A stretch of DNA of 64,000 nt. Origin: Cinnamomum chago. Its lineage: Eukaryota > Streptophyta > Magnoliopsida > Laurales > Lauraceae. Position 1 is the first letter of the stretch, and every line of letters starts with the position of its first letter. Shown in pieces: positions 59,001 to 64,000 of this stretch. Location of the stretch: contig CP142455.1 of the NCBI GenBank assembly GCA_038049695.1, forward strand, positions 22,171,501 to 22,235,500, given 5' to 3'. A program made the translations under genes and the position numbers. The notes beneath the pieces are model-generated. The model was not told where the DNA came from. It made no database searches and worked only from the letters and a program-made list of their open reading frames with translations.

Positions 59001-62000
59001 ATGTGAGGCATAAATGAGTGGAACCAAACATAACCAATGCGTAACCATTACACACCTCATTTACATATCATTTTCACACCGACCAAACAACCCCTAATGT
59101 TTAATGTTGTTTAAGATTTTGTTTGCAGCTTCTGGAATTTTGATGCCCTATTCCAGCCACAGCAACACCCTGCTCGTGATTCACATGATACCTTATTTCT
59201 AAAAGGTTATCTAGTACCAGCAAACAGTCTACTCAAGATTTGAGTGTTTTCGCATCCTCCAATAGATTAATCATATGAAAACCATACTTGCAGTTCCTTC
59301 CACTACAAGGCAGCTGCCTGAAGATTATGTTGAGAGGGTAAAGCGGGTTCATGAATCTGGTGGCTATGGTTCCAAAGGGTATGGCATTTTGTACTCTTGT
59401 TTCGTCCTATTGTTGAAATTACTCATATGCCCTTCTATCTGTAGGTATGGATATGATTGGAAAAGGGTGGAAGCAGATAAAAATTTGCTACGGACCCACA
59501 CAACTGCAGTTTCCTCAAGGTTGCTTTACTTGCTTGCACAGGTACTGACAGCAATGAAGTCTCTATTTGACTTGGTTCTCTGCATACTCTTCAGGCAAAT
59601 TACCATTATCTTCTTTAGGCGGCAAACATTTCTCTCTCACTTATGCCTACTGAAAGGAAAGCAAAAATGGCCATTTTTTTTTTTATGGTGCCATGGCAGA
59701 CTAAATAGAAAGCATTCCTGATAAATATATGCTGTGATTAGTGTGTATCACAAACATTGTGATCATTTGCCAAGAACTTGTAGCTTAGTTAGAACATAGA
59801 AAGTGCTCGCTGTTGCCACCGCAAGGTTGGGGGCTCGAGGCATGTTCCTTTATGAAAAAAAAAAGCCATTTATGCATCTTATCTCCATTATCTGTTTCTA
59901 AATTCTTCCACAATGTCAAAGTTTGTGTGTTGAGATCAGTTCTTTATGTTGCAGAGGCTCCCCGTCTTTTATGCTGTATTTCTTTTTCACTTGATTGATA
60001 GTTTTTATTGATTGTAAATGAGAGCTGGGATATTGACAATTCCACTCGGTTCAGTGTTCAGAAGTTTGAGGTGTCTTCATTCTTAGAGACCCTTTTTTTT
60101 TTCTTTTTTTTCTTTTTTTTGCTAGCTATTATTTTTATGCTCAGAAACCTTTTGCCCCAAAAAGGTATTTCTCCATAGATCGTGTGTTTCGAAATGAAGC
60201 AGTTGATCGGACCCATCTTGCAGAGTTCCACCAAATTGAAGGTACCTATCCAATAGTAAAAACTTTTCCATTCTCAAATGAAGTTGGTGTTCGTGGAAAT
60301 GACTGATTTTTCCTAGATCAAGTAGGGAGTCAAGTCAAGCATGATTACTTCTCTGCTTGTCTCACATAATGGACCTATTTCAATTCTTCTGTTCATGGTC
60401 TCAGGTCTTGTCTGTGATCGAGGGCTTAAACTTGGTGATCTGATTGGAGTCTTGAGCGATTTCTTTGAACACCTGGGTAAGAAGTTACTGTAATAAAATG
60501 TTACTTTGTTTCAGCCTTGCGTCAACCATATCTTGCCCGACATTACTCTAGGAAAAAAATGTGTTTAATTTGTGTTTGACTTGCTGGATTTGATGCATGG
60601 TAAACTTGCTCTATCCCTAGTAAAATTAATTATGAGCATTCACTGAGAATATTTGTTATGTGTCCTTTATTATTGGTATTTGTCATCTGTTTTTAAATCT
60701 TATTTGGAAAGATCCTCAATTTGTTTGTGTTCCATCTCCTGCATTGTCTAGGAATGTCAAAGCTGCAATTCAAACCTGCTTACAATCCGTACACAGAGCC
60801 TAGCATGGAAATTTTCAGGTATGTAATCATGCTCGCTGATTCGAAATATTATAGCAAGAGTCTTCTGCTTATGTCTTATGATGTAATGGTGTTCCTCTTG
60901 CTTTGGAATATCTTCAAGTGCATCCATCCCTCACCATAGGGTGAGGGATGCTTCCATAAATGGGGGATTTCAAGTACAAAAAGGGGATTTCAAGAACATA
61001 GGGTGAAGTACAAAAGGGTGATTTATGTACAAAAAAGGAAAATGTCCCTCACCCTATGGTGAGAGATGGATGCACTTGAACATTCCTATATATATAGACA
61101 CACGCTAATTAAATTAACTTGTCTGCTGGAAGAGCTAAGATGACTCAGTCCAGGGCATTGTCAAGGTAGGCGTCCAATGTCCAGGCAACATTAGTTGATG
61201 GATCTGCACACAAAAGATCATGTACTCCCACTAAGATTTTATTATGTTGGTTAAATAGATTCAATTATATTGAAATGTTGATGGTCAGGTGAAATCTGTG
61301 CAGTGAAGTGTATGGCTGATGCCACAAACTATTGGATCTCAATGTCACTCTATCTTAGGTGACAAGCCTAATATCACCATTTTACATGTGAATTTTTTTA
61401 ATGGTTGTATACATGTGATATTTGGCATTGAACCATGGCTTAAGTTGTGATCAACTCCCACCAACTATATGGGAATGTGAGGCCTCATGGCATATCTCAA
61501 ATCAATGGTCACAGACTCACAGTCTAGGTCCGATCATGAAGAGGTTGAGATCTAATGACTTGGCATGAGAAATTGGCCCCTATTGTCAGTAGCTCCTCTC
61601 GTCTTTGAAAAATCAATCCACATATTTGTGGATTGATTCATAGGGGACTCCATCATTTGAATTTGAAATGTGATGTTTTTTTCCCAAACTCAAACCACAT
61701 ATTATCATCATCATTATCATCAAAGCCTTGTCCCAACTATGTTGGGGTCGGCTAAACGAAAGAGGTTGGTTGGGATGGAAAGGTGTCATCATGGAATTAT
61801 CAATTTAAGGTAAAATTTTCTCCTGTGAGAGCACACATCACCAAAGGCGGGACCCCTCTAAATTTCACCGGGTCCCATGTGATGAATGGCACCAACACGG
61901 AGCATGCAAGAGGGCAGGAGGAGATTGTCCTTATATTTATGGTCATGGAAGATTAATTAAAATTTTAGCTGGTTCGCTCATTTTCCTTTGGATTACGAAA

Positions 62001-62383
62001 GTACACTGACATGGTTTTATTCTTGTGTAACTTGTGCCAGACCCACCATGATATTGTATGGAATTGACAACATCCGAGATCTTTTTGGACCCAAGGTATG
62101 TACTTAGATTTGTATCTTCCCTTCTTCTGATAAACATGATTTTTAACTTAATCAGGGCAACCCTTGCATGCATTTTACCGCTCCAAAAAAAAAAGAGAGA
62201 GAGAGAGACTTGGATGCATTGACCATGGTGCTATTTGTCAGCTTGCTTAGATTTACTTTGGAAGCTGCAAAATGGTGGGTTAGGTTAGGTTAGGTGATAA
62301 AAGATTCTAATGTCCTTTTGTTTGTGCAGGTGGACCTCAGTCTCATTAAGACTAACCCGATCTGTCGTCTTGGAATTCAGTAG
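56059..62383 (+). CDS. Cytosolic phenylalanyl-tRNA synthetase alpha subunit, C-terminal part, one exon missing
   Basis: Eleven exons with matching phases: 56059-56149, 56768-56805, 56916-56954, 59129-59205, 59294-59378, 59445-59541, 60145-60241, 60405-60476, 60752-60818, 62041-62095 and 62330-62383 (TAG). They encode 256 residues, starting [13 protein letters not shown], with [63 protein letters not shown] and [14 protein letters not shown] (class II motif 2), and ending [17 protein letters not shown]. The subunit attaches Phe to tRNA-Phe as an alpha2-beta2 enzyme in the cytosol. Full-length plant proteins have about 490 residues, so the N-terminal 200 or so are absent. Between IF (60818) and [15 protein letters not shown] (62041) about 41 conserved residues, including part of the amino-acid pocket, are missing. 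The flanking exons still join in frame. Probably a pseudogene or part of a chimera. Confidence 0.88.
57049..59094. mobile_element. DNA-transposon-like insert in a PheRS intron
   Basis: Ends GGGTTGTTTGG (57049) and CCAAACAACCCC (to 59094) are inverted repeats. Flanking triplets TGA and TAA are close to the 3-bp duplications of PIF/Harbinger. Inside are repeated segments containing TCTCAAGTTTCTCAAAA (57212, 57551, 58203) and diverged units on 'CGGTTCAGATCTTGA' (58630, 58790), plus an RTE LINE fragment. No transposase recognised. Confidence 0.6.
57571..58155 (-). pseudogene. RTE-type LINE reverse transcriptase C-terminal fragment
   Basis: On the minus strand: [34 protein letters not shown] and MRMLRWM (58153-57893), then after a frameshift near 57895 [16 protein letters not shown] and [14 protein letters not shown], ending ADPT (57604). 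These are the well-known terminal residues of plant RTE reverse transcriptases. The 3' end is a (GGTTT)n tail (CCAAA repeats at 57571-57596). Inactive. Confidence 0.85.
60905..61086. mobile_element. Foldback MITE, copy 1
   Basis: TIRs GGAATATCTTCAAGTGCATCC and, inward from the right, GGAATGTTCAAGTGCATCC. Each continues into CCCTCACCATAGGGTGAGGG, itself a hairpin. Lies exactly in the interval where a PheRS exon is missing. Confidence 0.88.
61611..61638. repeat. Short perfect hairpin
   Basis: AATCAATCCACA and TGTGGATTGATT are separated by TATT. Intronic; no function inferred. Confidence 0.8.
61709..61762 (-). mobile_element. Ultra-short RTE LINE 3' end
   Basis: ATCATCATTATCATCAAAG then CCTTGTCCCAACTATG and TTGGGGTCGGCTAAACG. 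Nearly identical to the copy at 49968. Confidence 0.8.
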
Positions 62384-63603
62384 GAGGGGCCCTTCAATGT
62401 GCGCATCCTGCAAATGGCTTGTTCTTTGAGCCATCTTGTCTCCTGGCAATGTCTTGGCGGGAATTGTTGTGCAAATCATTCTTAGTGAGTTTAATAGACA
62501 GGATATTGATTATGTCGCAAACGAATGTGATTGATTTCCAAAGGTGTGGGAAGAGTTTTGTCAATTTTTATTACCTGATCTACATAGGAGGGGCTTAGTT
62601 GATTACTTTTTTTTTTTTTTTTTTTTTTTGCCAAATGCAAGACGATGCAGCCTTTGTTTTTGTCTTCTTTTTTTTTTTTTTTTCTAATTGGTCGAAGAAT
62701 TTTATTGCCAAAGGAAATTTCCAAATCTTATTTTGTGTGCATCGGTTGAAGTGAGCCTTATGTGACGTGGGTGGAATGGGACTGAATTTCCATTCCCTTT
62801 AAAATTCAACCTTATCCCCTTGCCCAATGCTTCATGCAACCTCTTAATGGTGGATCTCTTCCAAAGATTCAATCAGTCTGATTGGTCTTGTTGACCACAT
62901 GGTTTTTATCTTCATACTTGACCCCTTAATTCTTTTGTGCCTTTGATGAAGGTCACATCTGCAAGTGTTCATTAATGATTATGTTTGCCCTTTTAAGTGC
63001 CGTCACTGTCAACACAAACCACCAAAGAAAGCTCAATTAAGAGGAGCTAGCTTAAAGACATTGATGCGAAGCGACTCATGTCCTTGATATCCCAAACATT
63101 TCAATAGCCTTGGGTCCAACCTATGGTGAGTAAAAAAGATGAATGATTGATTACCGGTCACACACAAAATCTGAATTGAAATGGATTATTGCAGACCATT
63201 GGATTTGTTAATCTTCCAAATCAAGGTCGACCAGTGGACCAATGGATCAGTTAATGAAATGGGTTCTTATCCACACTTTAAAAATATTATATCTCAGAGA
63301 AAGATATAAACATAGGTTCTGGGAAGATGATGAACGTGGTGGATCTTCCCTGTTTGGTTCCAAACAGGAAATATGAGGATGGTACCAATAGGGAAGATAA
63401 TGGTGATGAGAAAGGGCACAAGAAAGTATGCCCAAGTATTATAGTGTATATGTGCAGCCTGCAATGGACCAATACATACCAATCAGTGCATTGGGGCATG
63501 AGATGGTACCCTTCCACATGGGGCATCACACAAACTCTATGCACAATCATGATAGACAAAGGACTTTCCAATAAAACATAGTGAGTATAATATATATATA
63601 TAT
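62384..63603. other. 3' flank of the PheRS fragment
   Basis: Contains long T runs (62609-62628 and 62670-62683). No gene recognised. No convincing plant polyadenylation signal was singled out. Confidence 0.45.
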
Positions 63604-63774
63604 GGGAAATGTTCATATGCATTCATCCCTCACCATAGGGTGAGGGATGTTTTCATAAATGAGAGGTTTCAAGTACAAAAGGGGGATTTCAAGTATATAG
63701 GGTGTACTTAAAACCCTCCATCTATGGAAGCATTCCTCACCCTATGGTGAGGAATGAATGCATATGAACATTCC

Positions 63775-63775
<1 letters not shown>
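63604..63775. mobile_element. Foldback MITE, copy 2
   Basis: TIRs GGGAAATGTTCATATGCATTC and, inward from the right, GGGGAATGTTCATATGCATTC, followed by the same CCCTCACCATAGGGTGAGG hairpin and an internal TTTCAAGTACAAAA shared with copy 1. Inserted within a TATATA tract (63589-63602 and 63777-63811). Confidence 0.88.
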
Positions 63776-63813
<38 letters not shown>

Positions 63814-64000
63814 CTATTGGAAGGTTCCCCACCCTTTGGGTGGGACTAATCCCTCCAGGCTAAGAGAGAAGCTGGATAAACTCTCTTGTAGCCTCAATGT
63901 GGTATTGTACTTTCGAACCTATAAACTCTCTTGTAGCCTTATGGGTACAAACCGTGGTCCTAAGCCAACTGAGCTATTTCTTGGGGTTTAGTTTGTCATG
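63776..64000. other. (AT)n tract and right window edge
   Basis: (AT)n to about 63811, then a small hairpin CCCACCC-TTT-GGGTGGG and a repeated AAACTCTCTTGTAGCCT (63879 and 63922). No gene. Confidence 0.5.

Noticed and set aside
62278-62296. Telomere-like (GGTTA)n repeat
   Set aside because: The unit is TTAGG(T), not the plant TTTAGGG repeat, and only three copies occur in an intron.
1-64000. tRNA, rRNA or microRNA genes
   Set aside because: None was recognised by eye. A covariance-model scan would be needed to exclude them.

Overview
The window is nuclear DNA of a flowering plant with a TE-rich genome. The evidence is split eukaryotic genes with GT-AG introns up to about 9 kb, a CYP71-type P450, a plant Tat-type Ty3/gypsy element with its antisense ORF, TRIM and hAT elements, and L1 and RTE LINE remnants. 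I cannot place it more precisely. Host DNA is AT-rich; the gypsy element at the left is clearly GC-rich. I recognised no rRNA, tRNA or CRISPR array.

Layout. (1) Positions 1-9744: most of a Ty3/gypsy Tat-lineage retrotransposon on the minus strand. It has a 5' LTR (9062-9744), a primer-binding site, one long gag-pol frame (9010-3089) broken by two nonsense codons, a 55-bp tandem array, and an oppositely oriented spliced accessory ORF (1-2058). The other LTR lies off the left edge. (2) 9771-22473: one CYP71-like P450 pseudogene, minus strand. Exon 2 is at 9771-10388, the intron is about 9 kb, and exon 1 is cut in two by a 2,184-bp solo-LTR-like insert (19883-22066). The intron holds a hAT-like element nested in another and a 1-kb AT-rich minisatellite. 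(3) 22652-23268: a tandem TRIM retrotransposon just upstream of the P450 promoter. (4) 23916-24535: the last exon of an LCMT-type SAM methyltransferase, plus strand, with one nonsense codon. (5) 24897-28715: a 3.8-kb solo LTR with a perfect target duplication. (6) 28721-42460: no intact gene; L1 and RTE remnants and two short non-autonomous hAT elements. (7) 42468-62383: plus-strand exons of two unrelated genes. The N-terminal half of a HAD-family 5'-nucleotidase (seven exons, 42895-54708) is followed after 1.35 kb by the C-terminal part of cytosolic phenylalanyl-tRNA synthetase alpha (eleven exons, 56059-62383). The missing halves of both genes are not in the window. (8) 62384-64000: 3' flank with a foldback MITE.

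The most notable observation is the nucleotidase/PheRS-alpha junction. The exon phases match, so splicing across it would give an in-frame chimera. Against a working product, there is an apparent 1-nt frameshift at the end of nucleotidase exon 4, and a PheRS exon with key amino-acid-binding residues is missing. A rearranged, decaying locus or an assembly misjoin is therefore as likely as a new gene. All recognised LINE remnants lie on the minus strand.

The genes do not form a pathway. The window mostly records how genes break up in a TE-rich region: nonsense changes at likely methylated C sites, LTR insertion into a coding exon, solo-LTR formation, nested DNA transposons and exon loss.
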